NCBI RefSeq assembly: GCF_000739935.1
Contig: NZ_BBJU01000023.1
Coordinates: forward strand, 157,696 to 221,695
Source: Agrobacterium rubi TR3 = NBRC 13261
Lineage (GTDB): Bacteria; Pseudomonadota; Alphaproteobacteria; Rhizobiales; Rhizobiaceae
Length of the DNA stretch: 64,000 nt
Direction: 5' to 3'
Shown: one piece after another, positions 44,186 through 54,400 of the stretch
How positions within the stretch are numbered: the stretch's first letter is position 1
How the letters are laid out: each line of letters opens with the position of its first letter
Program-made: the position numbers and the translations under genes
The notes under the pieces: generated by a model
Seen by the model: only the letters and a program-made list of their open reading frames with translations
The model's database searches: none
Told to the model about the DNA's origin: nothing

Positions 44186-45154
44186 TCATCCCCTCGGGTC
44201 ATACTCCCCTAGGGAATCAGCATATTTAGCCAGGCTTTCTTCTGGCAAAAATCGCTTTTCGATGTCCAGAACCGCTGGGAAGCCGGTGAGGTCGAGATAG
44301 GAGAAGGTGCCGAGTTTCGAGGATTGCTGGGTTTCCATGAAGTCGTTGAAAGCGTCGGCGCTTCTCTCTTTACAGTCGCGCAAAAATGCTTCCATCATCA
44401 ATTGGGAAACCTTCGAGATGGAAATATTGTAGACTGCGGCACCGCTGGCCTCGTACTCGGCTGCCGAGAGCGCAGGCTTGATCGAGCTCGCATTGATGTA
44501 GATATCCGCCTCTGGGAAGGCTTCCAGCACGCGCTGCATTTCTTCGCGGCTCTGAAGCGCCATCACCATCAGCATATCGACACCGCATGCCAGATAGGCC
44601 TCGCAGCGACGCAGGACCTCATCGACGCTGCCGCCCACGGCTGCGCGCGAATCGGTTCTGGCGATGACGACGACATCGGGGTCCAGTTCATCGCGCTTGG
44701 CGCAGGCGGCGCGGTATTTGGCGCTGGCCTCCAAGATCGACACAACCTCTACGCCCTTGGTAAAGCCGCAACGCTTGGGAAAGGTCTGATCTTCAAGGAA
44801 GAACCCAGCGACACCGGCAGTGATGAACTCGTGCACGGCGCGTGTGGCGTTGACCGCGTTGCCAAATCCCGTCTCGCAATCGGCGATAACAGGAATGGTA
44901 ATGGACTGGCAGATGCGGCGGATATTATCGACCGCCTCGGTCAGCGTCATCAGGCCCGCATCCGGCATGCCCATGATGTGGGCCGCTGCCTGTGAGCCGG
45001 ACTGGAAGAACAGACGAAAGCCTGCCGCTTCCGTCAGTTGCGCATGATGCGGCGTTGCGCCTGAGATGCCGACCAGCGGCTTGCGGCCTTCCCGCAGCTG
45101 ACGCCGCAGCTCCGAACTCATACGACCGGATATGACGGTTGGGCGAAGATGCAT
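44186..45154 (-). CDS. Isocitrate lyase/PEP mutase superfamily enzyme (first)
   Basis: A 322-residue TIM-barrel lyase. Features are the metal-binding IPVIADCETGFGNAV (Asp), FFLEDQTFPKRCGFTKG with the catalytic cysteine, and VVVIARTDSRAAVGG. The usual Glu-containing loop after the second half-barrel is replaced by MLMVMALQSREEM. Relatives cleave 2-methylisocitrate, dimethylmalate, oxaloacetate or similar acids. GGGAGG precedes ATG 45154. It is divergent from the tripartite transporter operon, which contains a second member of the family, so both probably handle a related dicarboxylate or tricarboxylate. Confidence 0.9.
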   Translation of the reverse strand: MHLRPTVISGRMSSELRRQLREGRKPLVGISGATPHHAQLTEAAGFRLFFQSGSQAAAHIMGMPDAGLMTLTEAVDNIRRICQSITIPVIADCETGFGNAVNATRAVHEFITAGVAGFFLEDQTFPKRCGFTKGVEVVSILEASAKYRAACAKRDELDPDVVVIARTDSRAAVGGSVDEVLRRCEAYLACGVDMLMVMALQSREEMQRVLEAFPEADIYINASSIKPALSAAEYEASGAAVYNISISKVSQLMMEAFLRDCKERSADAFNDFMETQQSSKLGTFSYLDLTGFPAVLDIEKRFLPEESLAKYADSLGEYDPRG

Positions 45155-45204
45155 GTGAAACCTCCCTGAAACACTGCCGCATGTTTTCCATAGCATGGAT
45201 TTTA

Positions 45205-45297
45205 TGTCAACATTCTATCGGTATTTGCGCATTTATTCATCGCCAATCGAATTTTATTGCAAATAGTGTTGACAGATTTGCAAGTCTTGGGCTTAAG
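45205..45297. promoter_or_regulatory. Divergent promoter region with inverted TGTCAACA arms
   Basis: Between the lyase gene and the tctB gene, TGTCAACA (45205-45212) and TGTTGACA (45267-45274) form an inverted pair. The right arm is the -35 TTGACA of a plus-strand promoter, with CTTAAG (45292-45297) 17 bases later as a possible -10. The left arm would be the matching -35 of the minus-strand gene. The extended similarity (CTAT and TATTTGC after each arm) could also be an operator pair for the GntR regulator at 50.4 kb. Confidence 0.45.
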
Positions 45298-45332
45298 TGA
45301 GATGACATTAATATGACGGCATGGGAGGAGCT

Positions 45333-45812
45333 ATGACTGTCAGAAACTGGCCACTGGCCACATTCGGCATCACCATATTCGCAATCGGGATTGCGGTGTT
45401 TCTCAATGCCCGCGGCATTCAGGGCGGGTTTGGGTATGACGCCGTCGGCCCCGCTGTCTTCCCGATGATCATCGGTGGAGGCTTCATGGTCTCTGCAATT
45501 TTGATGTGCCTCGAAAGCCTCAGCGTCGACGCCGACGCGACTAATAGCGATGAAAAAACAAACATCTGGCCGGTCATCGTCATTTCGGCAGCCGTGCTGA
45601 TCGAGGCGCTGCTGATCAAGAAGGCCGGTTGGGTGCCCATGGCAACGCTTGTCTTCGTGGCTGGCGCCTGGGCCTTCGGTGATCGCAGGCTGCTTCTGAA
45701 TGCTGTGTTCGGCCTCGTGCTGTCCGGCATCATTCTCTTCGCCTTCAACTGGGGGCTCGGCCTCGATCTTCCACTCGGCATTCTCGCGCCAATCCTTCCT
45801 GCCAACCAGTAG
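45333..45812 (+). CDS. tctB: Tripartite tricarboxylate transporter small membrane protein TctB
   Basis: A 159-residue protein with four predicted membrane segments (for example [19 protein letters not shown] and [17 protein letters not shown]) and the C-terminal [10 protein letters not shown], typical of TctB. GGGAGGAG precedes ATG 45333. It lies 10 bases before tctA; together with the TctC binding protein, separated from TctA only by the lyase gene, it makes a complete carboxylate uptake system. Confidence 0.9.
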   Translation: MTVRNWPLATFGITIFAIGIAVFLNARGIQGGFGYDAVGPAVFPMIIGGGFMVSAILMCLESLSVDADATNSDEKTNIWPVIVISAAVLIEALLIKKAGWVPMATLVFVAGAWAFGDRRLLLNAVFGLVLSGIILFAFNWGLGLDLPLGILAPILPANQ

Positions 45813-45822
45813 GTCGGCTCAA

Positions 45823-47337
45823 ATGGATACTTTCTTTGATCTCATGAACGGCTTTGCCGTTGCTCTCACACCCGCCAATATCGGCTGGTCGCTTCTGGGC
45901 GTCACACTGGGAACCGCCATCGGCGTGCTGCCCGGCATCGGCCCTGCGACCACCGTGGCACTTCTGATGCCGCTGACACTCGGCCTCGATCCCATCTCGG
46001 CCTTCATCATGTTTGCAGGCATCTATTACGGTGCGCAATACGGCGGCTCGACAGCGTCCATTCTGCTCAACACGCCCGGTGAAGCGGGCGCGATGATGAC
46101 GGCGCTCGATGGTAACGCGATGGCCCGCAAGGGGCGCGGGGCGCAAGCGCTGGCCACCGCTGCCATCGGCTCCTTCATTGCCGGAACGATTGCGACCATC
46201 GGCCTGACATTCGCGGCGCCACTGCTGGTCAATGTCGCCCTGCTTTTGACCGCACCTGATTATTTCGCACTGATGATCCTGTCGCTGGCGACGGTGACGA
46301 CTGTCATCGGGCGTTCCACCGGCAAAGGTATCGCGGCGCTCTGCTTCGGCCTGTTCCTCGGCTGTATCGGCCTCGATCCGCAGACCGGACAGGAACGCTT
46401 TACCTTCGGCATCATCGAGCTTCTGGATGGTATCGACACCGTGGTGGTGGCAGTTGGTCTGTTCGCTGTCGGCGAGACGCTGTTCGTGGCGGCGCGTGAA
46501 GGCGGTGTGGCCGATAAGATTCATGCGCTGAAAGGCTCTATCTGGATGAGCCGCGAGGACTGGTCTCGGTCCTGGAAACCATGGCTGCGCGGCACGCTCA
46601 TCGGTTTCCCGATCGGTGCCATTCCGGCAGGCGGAAGCGAATTGCCGACGATCCTGTCCTACACTCTGGAAAAGAAGCTGTCCCGCAACCCCGAAGAGTT
46701 CGGTAAGGGTGCCATCGAAGGTGTTGCCGGGCCGGAAGCTGCGAACAACGCCTCGGCGGCTGGTGCCTTGTCTCCGCTACTGGCGCTCGGCCTTCCCACC
46801 TCCACGACAGCCGCCGTTCTGCTCGCCGCCTTCCAGCAATATGGCCTGCGCCCCGGCCCGCTGCTGTTTGAAAGCAACAGCGATCTGGTCTGGGGTCTGA
46901 TTGCCAGCCTCTACATCGGCAATGTGCTGCTGCTCATCCTCAACCTGCCCATGGTCGGCATCTGGGTGAAGCTGCTGTCGATCCCCAAGCCATGGCTCTA
47001 TGGCGGCATTCTGGTGCTGGCATCGCTTGGAACCTACAGCATCAACGGCAATGCAATCGATATCTTCCTGCTCTGGATCATCGGTATCATCGGCTTCTTC
47101 TGCCGGGTTCTGGATGTGCCCATCGTGCCGTGCATTCTCGGTCTCATACTGGGCCCGATGATCGAACAGCAGATGCGCCGTTCGCTGGCCATCAGCCAGG
47201 GTGACTGGACGGTGTTTCTGACCCACCCGGCCTCGGCACTCATGCTGGCGCTGGCGGCCTCCATCATCTTTATTCCAGCCCTTATGCGCCTTCGCCGGTC
47301 CAACGACCCGGCTTCCGGCAATGCCGAAGCGCCCTGA
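45823..47337 (+). CDS. tctA: Tripartite tricarboxylate transporter large membrane protein TctA
   Basis: A 504-residue permease with about 12 membrane segments. TctA motifs are seen: [20 protein letters not shown] near 35-55 and the repeat-like [18 protein letters not shown]. The native start is ATG 45823 ([10 protein letters not shown]); a longer open frame overlaps tctB and is not real. It is followed by a lyase gene at 11 bases. Confidence 0.94.
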   Translation: MDTFFDLMNGFAVALTPANIGWSLLGVTLGTAIGVLPGIGPATTVALLMPLTLGLDPISAFIMFAGIYYGAQYGGSTASILLNTPGEAGAMMTALDGNAMARKGRGAQALATAAIGSFIAGTIATIGLTFAAPLLVNVALLLTAPDYFALMILSLATVTTVIGRSTGKGIAALCFGLFLGCIGLDPQTGQERFTFGIIELLDGIDTVVVAVGLFAVGETLFVAAREGGVADKIHALKGSIWMSREDWSRSWKPWLRGTLIGFPIGAIPAGGSELPTILSYTLEKKLSRNPEEFGKGAIEGVAGPEAANNASAAGALSPLLALGLPTSTTAAVLLAAFQQYGLRPGPLLFESNSDLVWGLIASLYIGNVLLLILNLPMVGIWVKLLSIPKPWLYGGILVLASLGTYSINGNAIDIFLLWIIGIIGFFCRVLDVPIVPCILGLILGPMIEQQMRRSLAISQGDWTVFLTHPASALMLALAASIIFIPALMRLRRSNDPASGNAEAP

Positions 47338-47347
47338 AAGAACGGAA

Positions 47348-48301
47348 ATGACCATGTCGCTGAGAGCCGAATATCGAAAACTCATCCGTGAGCGCGCAGG
47401 CCACGTCATGCCCGGCGTTTACGATGCCCTGTCTGCCAGAATTGCCGAACGCGCAGGCTTCAAGCTTATCGGTGGCGGAGGTTTTGCCGCCATCGGCACC
47501 ATGCTGGGCGGCGCTGATATGGGCCAATCCAACATGCGCGATTATGCCGATCACTACGGTCGCATCTGCGCGGCGGTCAACGTGCCGGTATCCGTGGATG
47601 CCGACACAGGGTTCGGCGATGTGCACAATGTGACGCAGATGGTGCGCAGTTTCGAAACGGCAGGCGTTTCCGGCATCATGATCGGCGACCAGAGCTTTCC
47701 CAACCGCTGCGGATATCTGCCGGGCAAGGACGTGATCTCCGTCGAGGAAATGATCGCCAAGATACGTGGCGCCGTCGCCGCCCGCCGTGATCCCGATCTC
47801 GTCATCATCGCGCGCACCGACAGCCGCAGCGATTTCGGGTTGGATGAAGCGATCATGCGCTGCAAGCTCTATCTCGAAGCAGGCGCAGACCTCGCTAAGC
47901 CGCAAGGCGTCGACAGGCCGGAGGAAATCGCTCGCTGCATGGAGGAAATCCCCTGCGAATTTGCGGCAACCCTGTCTCAGGCAGCCAAGCAACGTTTTAC
48001 CGACATTGCCGAGTTGAAGGCGCAGGGCGTCGCCACCATCAGCATGCCGTCCATCTCACTGTTTGCCGCTGCCCATGCGGTCGATACGACCTTGCGTTCG
48101 CTTGCCACGGCGGGCTCGCTGTCTTCAGTCGAGACGGGGCTGATGCGGCTCGATGACTATAATGAACTCGTCAATCTCAATGGCATGATGGCCAGTGAAA
48201 TCGAGTTTCGGGAGGAGGCAACGCGCCTCGTCCAGCGCCATAACACGCGCTCTACAACACACTCTTCAGAAACCATCGACATGGGAGGAAACGTTCGATG
48301 A
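47348..48301 (+). CDS. Isocitrate lyase/PEP mutase superfamily enzyme (second)
   Basis: A 317-residue lyase inside the transporter operon. Signature features are VPVSVDADTGFGDVHN (metal-binding Asp), IMIGDQSFPNRCGYLPGK (catalytic cysteine in NRCG), and LVIIARTDSRSDFG. The Glu normally found in the next barrel loop is replaced (GADLAKPQGVDRPEE). This suggests a substrate different from isocitrate. ATG 47348 or 47354 could start. Its stop overlaps the tctC start as ATGA, so it is translationally coupled to the binding protein. Confidence 0.9.
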   Translation: MTMSLRAEYRKLIRERAGHVMPGVYDALSARIAERAGFKLIGGGGFAAIGTMLGGADMGQSNMRDYADHYGRICAAVNVPVSVDADTGFGDVHNVTQMVRSFETAGVSGIMIGDQSFPNRCGYLPGKDVISVEEMIAKIRGAVAARRDPDLVIIARTDSRSDFGLDEAIMRCKLYLEAGADLAKPQGVDRPEEIARCMEEIPCEFAATLSQAAKQRFTDIAELKAQGVATISMPSISLFAAAHAVDTTLRSLATAGSLSSVETGLMRLDDYNELVNLNGMMASEIEFREEATRLVQRHNTRSTTHSSETIDMGGNVR

Positions 48302-49266
48302 TATCACGCAGACTGTTACTGGCAGCTTTTGCCACCACGCTCGCCCTGCCGGCACTACCCGTCGCGGCGCAAAACATCCGAACCCTAGACGTAACCGTGC
48401 CGGGCGGACCGGGCAGCGGGCTGGACCAGGTGGCACGCGCCATCGAAGACACGGTTCGCCATGAAAAGCTGGCGCCATCCGTCAAGGTCACCAACATCCC
48501 AGGTGGCGGCGGCTTTGTCGCCATCTCGCAATTCGTGACCAGCAAGGAAGGCAATGGCAACGCCGTTGTCGTGCAGGGTGCCGGAACGGTATTCTTCCCG
48601 CTGACCAACAAGACGCCGGTGACATTGGCGGATGTACGTCCGCTGGCGCGATTGGCAGGTGAATATGAGGTCATCGCAACCCGCGCCGACTCCGAGCTCA
48701 CCTCCTTCAAGGACCTGATGGACAAGTTCAAGGCCAATACGGGCAGCGTTGCCTGGGGCGGCGGATCGCCGGGATCGACCGAAAACATCTTCTTCGCACG
48801 TCTGGCGAAGCAGGCCGGTCTTCAGCCAAAACAAGTGAACTTCATTCCGCACCCGAACACCGGTGAGGTCGTCGTCTCCGCGCTGAACGGGCAGGCGACC
48901 GTTGTCGGCGGTGGCTTGCAGGACTTCCTCACACAGGTGCAGGCCGGGAAGATGAAAATTCTGGCGGTTGCTGCGCCGGAGCGCCTGCCGGGCGTCGATG
49001 CCCCTACTCTGCGTGAACTCGGCGTTGACGTCGTGTTCGCCAACTGGCGCGGCATTTCGGTGCACAAGAGCCTCGATGATGCCCAGGCCAAGACGATTGC
49101 CGCTTTCGTGGAGAAAATGAAGGATACGCTACGCTGGAAGCAGATCCTGAAAGATCGCGGCTGGCTGGATATGTATATGAACGAGGCCGACTATCAGGTC
49201 TTCATCAAGAAAGAGACTGACAGCGCCAAGGAAATCCTGGGTGAATTGGGACTTGCTGCGAACTGA
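48298..49266 (+). CDS. tctC: Tripartite tricarboxylate transporter substrate-binding protein TctC
   Basis: A 322-residue periplasmic protein of the Bug/TctC family. The signal peptide covers about 1-24 (RLLLAAFATTLALPALPVAAQ). Family features include VTVPGGPGSGLDQVAR and GGSPGSTENIFFARLAKQAG. The ligand is probably a di- or tricarboxylate given the TctAB partners and lyases. Its start overlaps the lyase gene and its stop overlaps the AbrB-family gene by one base. Confidence 0.92.
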   Translation: MISRRLLLAAFATTLALPALPVAAQNIRTLDVTVPGGPGSGLDQVARAIEDTVRHEKLAPSVKVTNIPGGGGFVAISQFVTSKEGNGNAVVVQGAGTVFFPLTNKTPVTLADVRPLARLAGEYEVIATRADSELTSFKDLMDKFKANTGSVAWGGGSPGSTENIFFARLAKQAGLQPKQVNFIPHPNTGEVVVSALNGQATVVGGGLQDFLTQVQAGKMKILAVAAPERLPGVDAPTLRELGVDVVFANWRGISVHKSLDDAQAKTIAAFVEKMKDTLRWKQILKDRGWLDMYMNEADYQVFIKKETDSAKEILGELGLAAN

Positions 49267-50318
49267 TGCCTCCCAGGGCAAAAATCCTCACTGTCATGCT
49301 GGTGCTGGCAGCTGGGGTGGCAGGCGGAATTTTGTTCCGCCTGCTCCATCTTCCCCTGCCGTGGACGCTGGGGGCGATGTTCGGTGCGGCCCTTCTTTCG
49401 TTTTACGACCGTAGCCGAGTTCTACCCACAATCTTTCGCGATGGTGCGCGCCCGGTGATCGGCGTTATGGCCGGAAGCGCGTTTACGCCGCTGGTCGTCC
49501 AGACTATCACCGGCTGGTGGATGCTGGTGCCGATACTGATCCTGTTCTTTCTGCTGGTGACGACCTGCGGCTTCTACTTCTTTCGCTTGCTCGGCTACGA
49601 CCGCTCGACAGCCATATTCGCTTCGATGCCCGGAGGGCTGGGCGAAATGACCTTGCTGGGCGCGCAGTTCGGCGCCGACATCCGCAAGCTGGTGCTTGTG
49701 CATTCCGTGCGCATCATCATCGTCGTCTCAGCCGTGCCGTTTCTTTTGACGCTGATGACCGATGTCAATCTGGTAAAAGGTGCTGCACCCCTCGGTGATC
49801 ACGCCATTGCCGGCGCAGTCGACTGGCTGATTTTGCTGTTATGCGCGTGCCTTGGATATCTGGCCGGAAGACCGCTGCGATCATTCGGCGGTATCATGAT
49901 CATGCCTTTGCTGTTCAGTGCCATCGCCCATGGCACCGGCCTCACCGCCATTGCACCGCCCTCATGGCTGGTCGCAGGCATGCAGGTGATCATCGGCTGT
50001 ATCACCGGCGCGCGATTTGCTGGCATCAAGTTTCACGAGGCACGACTTGCGCTGATGCAGGGCGTTTTCTGGACATCGATCCTCATCGCTCTGGCACTTG
50101 GAGCGGCAGAGATCACCAGCATTCTGGTCAACCAACCCTTTGCCGCACTATTCCTGGCGTTTGCGCCCGGCGGCTTTGCCGAGATGAGCATCATCGCCTT
50201 TGCAGCTAACATCGAGGTTGCCTTCGTCGTGACCTGCCACGTCTTCCGCACCATTTACGTCGTTCTCGCGGGGCCCTTCATTCACCGTCTTCTTGCAGGG
50301 AAACATGATCGGTCATGA
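49266..50318 (+). CDS. AbrB-family membrane protein (putative ammonia monooxygenase/transport regulator)
   Basis: A 350-residue integral membrane protein with about 10 segments. It shows the internal duplication typical of the AbrB family (about 5-165 and 180-340), with GALFGAALLS-like and FAPGGFAEMSIIAFAANIE, and ASMPGGLGEMTLLGAQFGAD in the first half. The family is often annotated as putative ammonia monooxygenase, but its biochemical role is not established. Translational overlap TGATG with tctC places it in the transport operon. Confidence 0.85.
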   Translation: MPPRAKILTVMLVLAAGVAGGILFRLLHLPLPWTLGAMFGAALLSFYDRSRVLPTIFRDGARPVIGVMAGSAFTPLVVQTITGWWMLVPILILFFLLVTTCGFYFFRLLGYDRSTAIFASMPGGLGEMTLLGAQFGADIRKLVLVHSVRIIIVVSAVPFLLTLMTDVNLVKGAAPLGDHAIAGAVDWLILLLCACLGYLAGRPLRSFGGIMIMPLLFSAIAHGTGLTAIAPPSWLVAGMQVIIGCITGARFAGIKFHEARLALMQGVFWTSILIALALGAAEITSILVNQPFAALFLAFAPGGFAEMSIIAFAANIEVAFVVTCHVFRTIYVVLAGPFIHRLLAGKHDRS

Positions 50319-50420
50319 CACTCTAAGCCATTGAATCGACGCATCCGCCTTCGAAAATCCATTCCGGTCTTCGGGCCGATGCGCTAGTATCGCGCGAGAT
50401 AAACGAGGTTGGCATTGAGC

Positions 50421-51188
50421 ATGGATCGCATCGACACGCTGGGCGCAGGCATTCAAGACCGCGCTATGGAAGTGGAAGGAACGCTGGCGGAACGACTTTT
50501 CCACCAATTGACCGAGGCCATTCTTCTGGGCGAAATTCCGCTCGGCTCGAAAATGAGCGAGCCCGCATTAGCCCAGCGTTTCGGTGTCAGCCGCGGCCCC
50601 CTTCGCGAAGCCATGCACCGCCTGCAGGAGCGCCGCCTAATTACGCGCACCGCCAACCAGGGCGCGCGCGTGACCGAAGCAACACCGGAACGACTGTCGT
50701 CACTGTTTTCCGTGCGTGAAATGCTGGAAGGCCTCGCTGCTCGCGAAGCCGCGGTCAAGATGACATCAGCCGATTTCCTCAAGCTGCGCGAAACCATCGA
50801 GCATCACGAAGCCGGGCTGGCAGGACTAGAGCCCGGTCAGCACAATGCGCTGGGCACTGTCGACAGGGACTTTCATTTTCAGATTGCCCAATCCAGCCAG
50901 AACGATCTGCTGATAAAGCTGCTTTGCGAAGAGCTCTATCCGCTGCTCCGTCTCTACCGCAGCCGCAACGACAGTCTCGTTCTGCGCCAACGCGCCGTGG
51001 TCGAACACAAGCGCATCTACGACGCCATCACCGACCGTGACGCCGACCTCGCCGAGATCATGATGCGCCGCCACATAGGCAGCGCCAAAATACGTCGGGT
51101 CGAGGCAATGCAGCGCGATATTGCGCTTGAAGGAGAAGTGACATCAGCCACCGGGAAACGAAAACTAAAGCCAAGTGGCCGTCAATGA
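50421..51188 (+). CDS. GntR-family regulator with FCD domain
   Basis: A 255-residue regulator. The winged helix covers about 18-80 (GSKMSEPALAQRFGVSRGPL) and the FCD domain covers about 95-220 with RDFHFQIAQSSQND and MMRRHIGSAK. The start may be ATG 50421 or an in-frame TTG a few codons upstream; I prefer ATG. It follows the AbrB-family gene by 102 bases and probably regulates the tripartite transporter and lyases. Confidence 0.9.
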   Translation: MDRIDTLGAGIQDRAMEVEGTLAERLFHQLTEAILLGEIPLGSKMSEPALAQRFGVSRGPLREAMHRLQERRLITRTANQGARVTEATPERLSSLFSVREMLEGLAAREAAVKMTSADFLKLRETIEHHEAGLAGLEPGQHNALGTVDRDFHFQIAQSSQNDLLIKLLCEELYPLLRLYRSRNDSLVLRQRAVVEHKRIYDAITDRDADLAEIMMRRHIGSAKIRRVEAMQRDIALEGEVTSATGKRKLKPSGRQ

Positions 51189-51412
51189 GATCTAGGCATC
51201 ATTCAACTCTTGGGATGAAGTGACGCTCTCATGCCTCTACCCCAGATGGAAAGACGATCACGCTAAAGGTAACAGTGACGAGACGTGTGGCGCTGTTCCT
51301 AGACACATGCATGACGCAAGGCGACGAACACCCGAGCGTCGGCGAAGCTGATGGCAAACTTTGGGGTTGTCTGTCCGACACGGCAACGTTTCCCGTGTTT
51401 CTGTACCGTTGC

Positions 51413-54400
51413 CTAAGCGCTTGCCGGTGCTGGCCCGTTTTTCGATGTTTCAACGCCACTGCGCGTTCTCAACTTGTCCAGCAGCAGATAGACGACAGGC
51501 GTTGTGTAAAGCGTCAGCAACTGGCTGACGAGCAAGCCACCGACGATGGCATAGCCGAGGGGTTGTCGCAGTTCCGAGCCTGATCCATGACCGATGGCCA
51601 GCGGCAATCCGCCGAGAAGAGCGGCCATGGTCGTCATCAATATCGGGCGAAACCGCATCTGCGCCGCCTTCGTGATGGCCTCCTCGCTGGTGAGGCCTTC
51701 GTCCCGTTCCGCCTGAATTGCGAAATCGACGAGCATGATGCCATTTTTCTTGACGATGCCGATCAGCAGAATGACGCCGATCATGGCGACCAAACCGAAA
51801 TCAAAGCCCGCGACCTGAAGAGCAAGCAAGGCGCCGAGGCCAGCCGATGGCAGCGTGGAAAGAATGGTCAATGGATGGATGAGGCTCTCATAGAGAACGC
51901 CGAGGATGATGTAGACCACCACAAGGGAAGCGAGAATCAGCAGAGGTACCGTTCCCAGCGAATCCTTGAAGGCCTTGGCACTTCCGGAAAAACTCGTTTG
52001 CAGGGACGCGGGCGGCTGCATGTTTGAAACCGCATTTTCAATCGCAGCAGTCGCCTGTCCCAGAGCGACATCAGGGGCGAGATTGAAGGATACGGTGACC
52101 GCAGGCGATTGACCCTGATGCGAAATCGACACCGGCGATACGCCATCCGTCGACCATTTGGCAACGACGGGAAGCGGCACCAGCGTTCCATTGCTCGCCC
52201 GCACCGACAGCCGCTCAAGGGTCGCGATATCACGCTGAAGGCTTGGCAGAACTTCCAAAATCACCCGGAAGGTATCGGTCTGCGTCGAATAGGAGGCCAC
52301 CTGTCTCTGGCCGAATGCATCATAGAGCGTATCATCAATCGCGGAGGGTAGGACGCCATAGAGCGTTGCTGCTGCGCGGTCGATCTTGATGGACAGGTTG
52401 GGCGCTTGCGCCTGCTGGTCGCTGCCGACATCTCGCAATTCCGGCAGGCCTTGCAGACCGCTGGTGATCTTCCCGGACCAGTCTCCCAGTTCCTGAATAT
52501 TCGCATCCTGAAGGGTGAACTGATATTGGGTTTTGGCAGGACGAGCCCCGATGTTGATGTCCTGCGCCGATTGCATGAACAGCTTGATGCCCTGCTGAAC
52601 GTTCAACGCGGAACTCAGCCTGTCGATGACCTCCTTTGCGCTGGCGTCACGCTGATCCAGCGGTTTCAAGGTTATGTTCACATGGCCCTGGTTGAGTGCG
52701 TTACCGCCATTGCCGCCGCCGATATCCATGAAGACGCTGTAAACGGCCGGGTCCTTCATGATGATGGCGCTGACGCGCTCTTGAAGCTTTGCCATCTCCG
52801 TAAAGGAGATATCCGGCGAAGCCTGCGAGAGCCCTGCGATAAAGCCGGTGTCCTGTTCCGGAAAGAAGCCTTTTGGTACTATGACGAAGAGGTAGCCGGT
52901 CGCCGCGACAGTGCACAGGAAAACCACCAGCGTTATGTATTTATGGCGTATGACCGGCTTCAGGCTGCGCATGTAGAGGGAGGTCAGGCCATCGAAGAAA
53001 GCCTCTCCCGCCTTGTAAAAGCGCCCGCGTTTGCTGTTATCCATCGGGCGAATGAAGCGCGATGCCAGCATGGGCGTTAGCGTCAGCGAGACGATTGCCG
53101 AAATGATGATCGCCACGGTGAGAGTTACCGCAAATTCGCGGAAAAGCCTGCCGACGATGCCGCCCATCAGCAGGATCGGGATGAGCACGGCAATCAGCGA
53201 GAGGCTGATGGAGACGATGGTGAAACCGATTTCGCCCGCACCCTTGCGCGAGGCCTCCAGCGGATCCATGCCATCTTCGATGTGGCGTGATATATTTTCC
53301 AGCATCACGATTGCGTCGTCCACGACAAAGCCGACCGCGACAACCAGCGCCATCAGTGAGAGATTGTCTAGGCTGAAGCCAAGCACCCACATGGGCGCTA
53401 ACGCCCCGACAAGCGCGATGGGCAGGGTCAGAACGGGAATGATAGTGGCGCGCAGATTGCGCAGGAAAAGGAAGATGACGACGACCACGAGCCCGATAGT
53501 CAACATCAGCGTAAACTGGACATCCTCGACGGAAGCTCGGATGGTCGTCGTGCGGTCCGTGACCAGTTCCAATTTGATGGATTTCGGAAACGAAGCCTGA
53601 AGGGCCGGGAGTTGTTCCTTGATGGCATTGACGACGGCGATAACGTTGGCCCCCGGCTGACGGAATACGTCAAGCGCAATGCCACGCTCGCCATTTGTCC
53701 AGTGCGCCATCTTGTTGTCTTCAGCGCCGTTTACCGCCTGACCGATATCGCGGATGCGCACGGGTCCGCCGTTGCGATAGGCGATGACGGCATCGTTCCA
53801 TTCGGCGCTGCTGCCAATCTGGTCGTTGGTATAGATCGGAAATGTGCGGGTGGGGTCGTCGATATTGCCCTTCGGCGCACTGAGGCTGAGGTTGCCGATC
53901 GCGGTTCGCACATCCTCCAAGGTCACATCTGCCTGCGCCAGCCTGCCCGGGTCCACCGCAATGCGGATGGCGGGTTTCTGCTTGCCGCCGATATTAACGA
54001 AGGCCACGCCGGACACCTGCCCGATTTTCGATGCGACATTGCGCTCGATATATTCGTCCAGCTCCGGCAAAGTCAGCGTGTCGGAACTAGCCGACAGCTG
54101 CATGACGGGCGCATCGGACGGGTTGACCTTTCTCACCGTTGGAAGCGATGTCATGTCTTTGGGCAGTTCACCTGCGGCTTCGCTGATGGCGGTCTGCACA
54201 TCGCTTGCCGCCGTCTGAATATCCTGGTCCAGGTCGAACTGGACTGTGATCGATGTCGTACCAAGCGAACTGTTGGACGTCATCTCGGTTATGCCGCTGA
54301 CACGCGACAGTGCTTCCTCGATGGGTTGGGCAACGCTGGATGCCATGGTGTCCGGCGAAGCGCCGGGAAGATTAGCGGCGATCTGGACCGTTGGAAAATC

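Noticed and set aside
51229..51459. Small minus-strand frame downstream of the RND permease
   Set aside because: It overlaps the end of the permease gene, lacks a ribosome site and has no recognisable domain.
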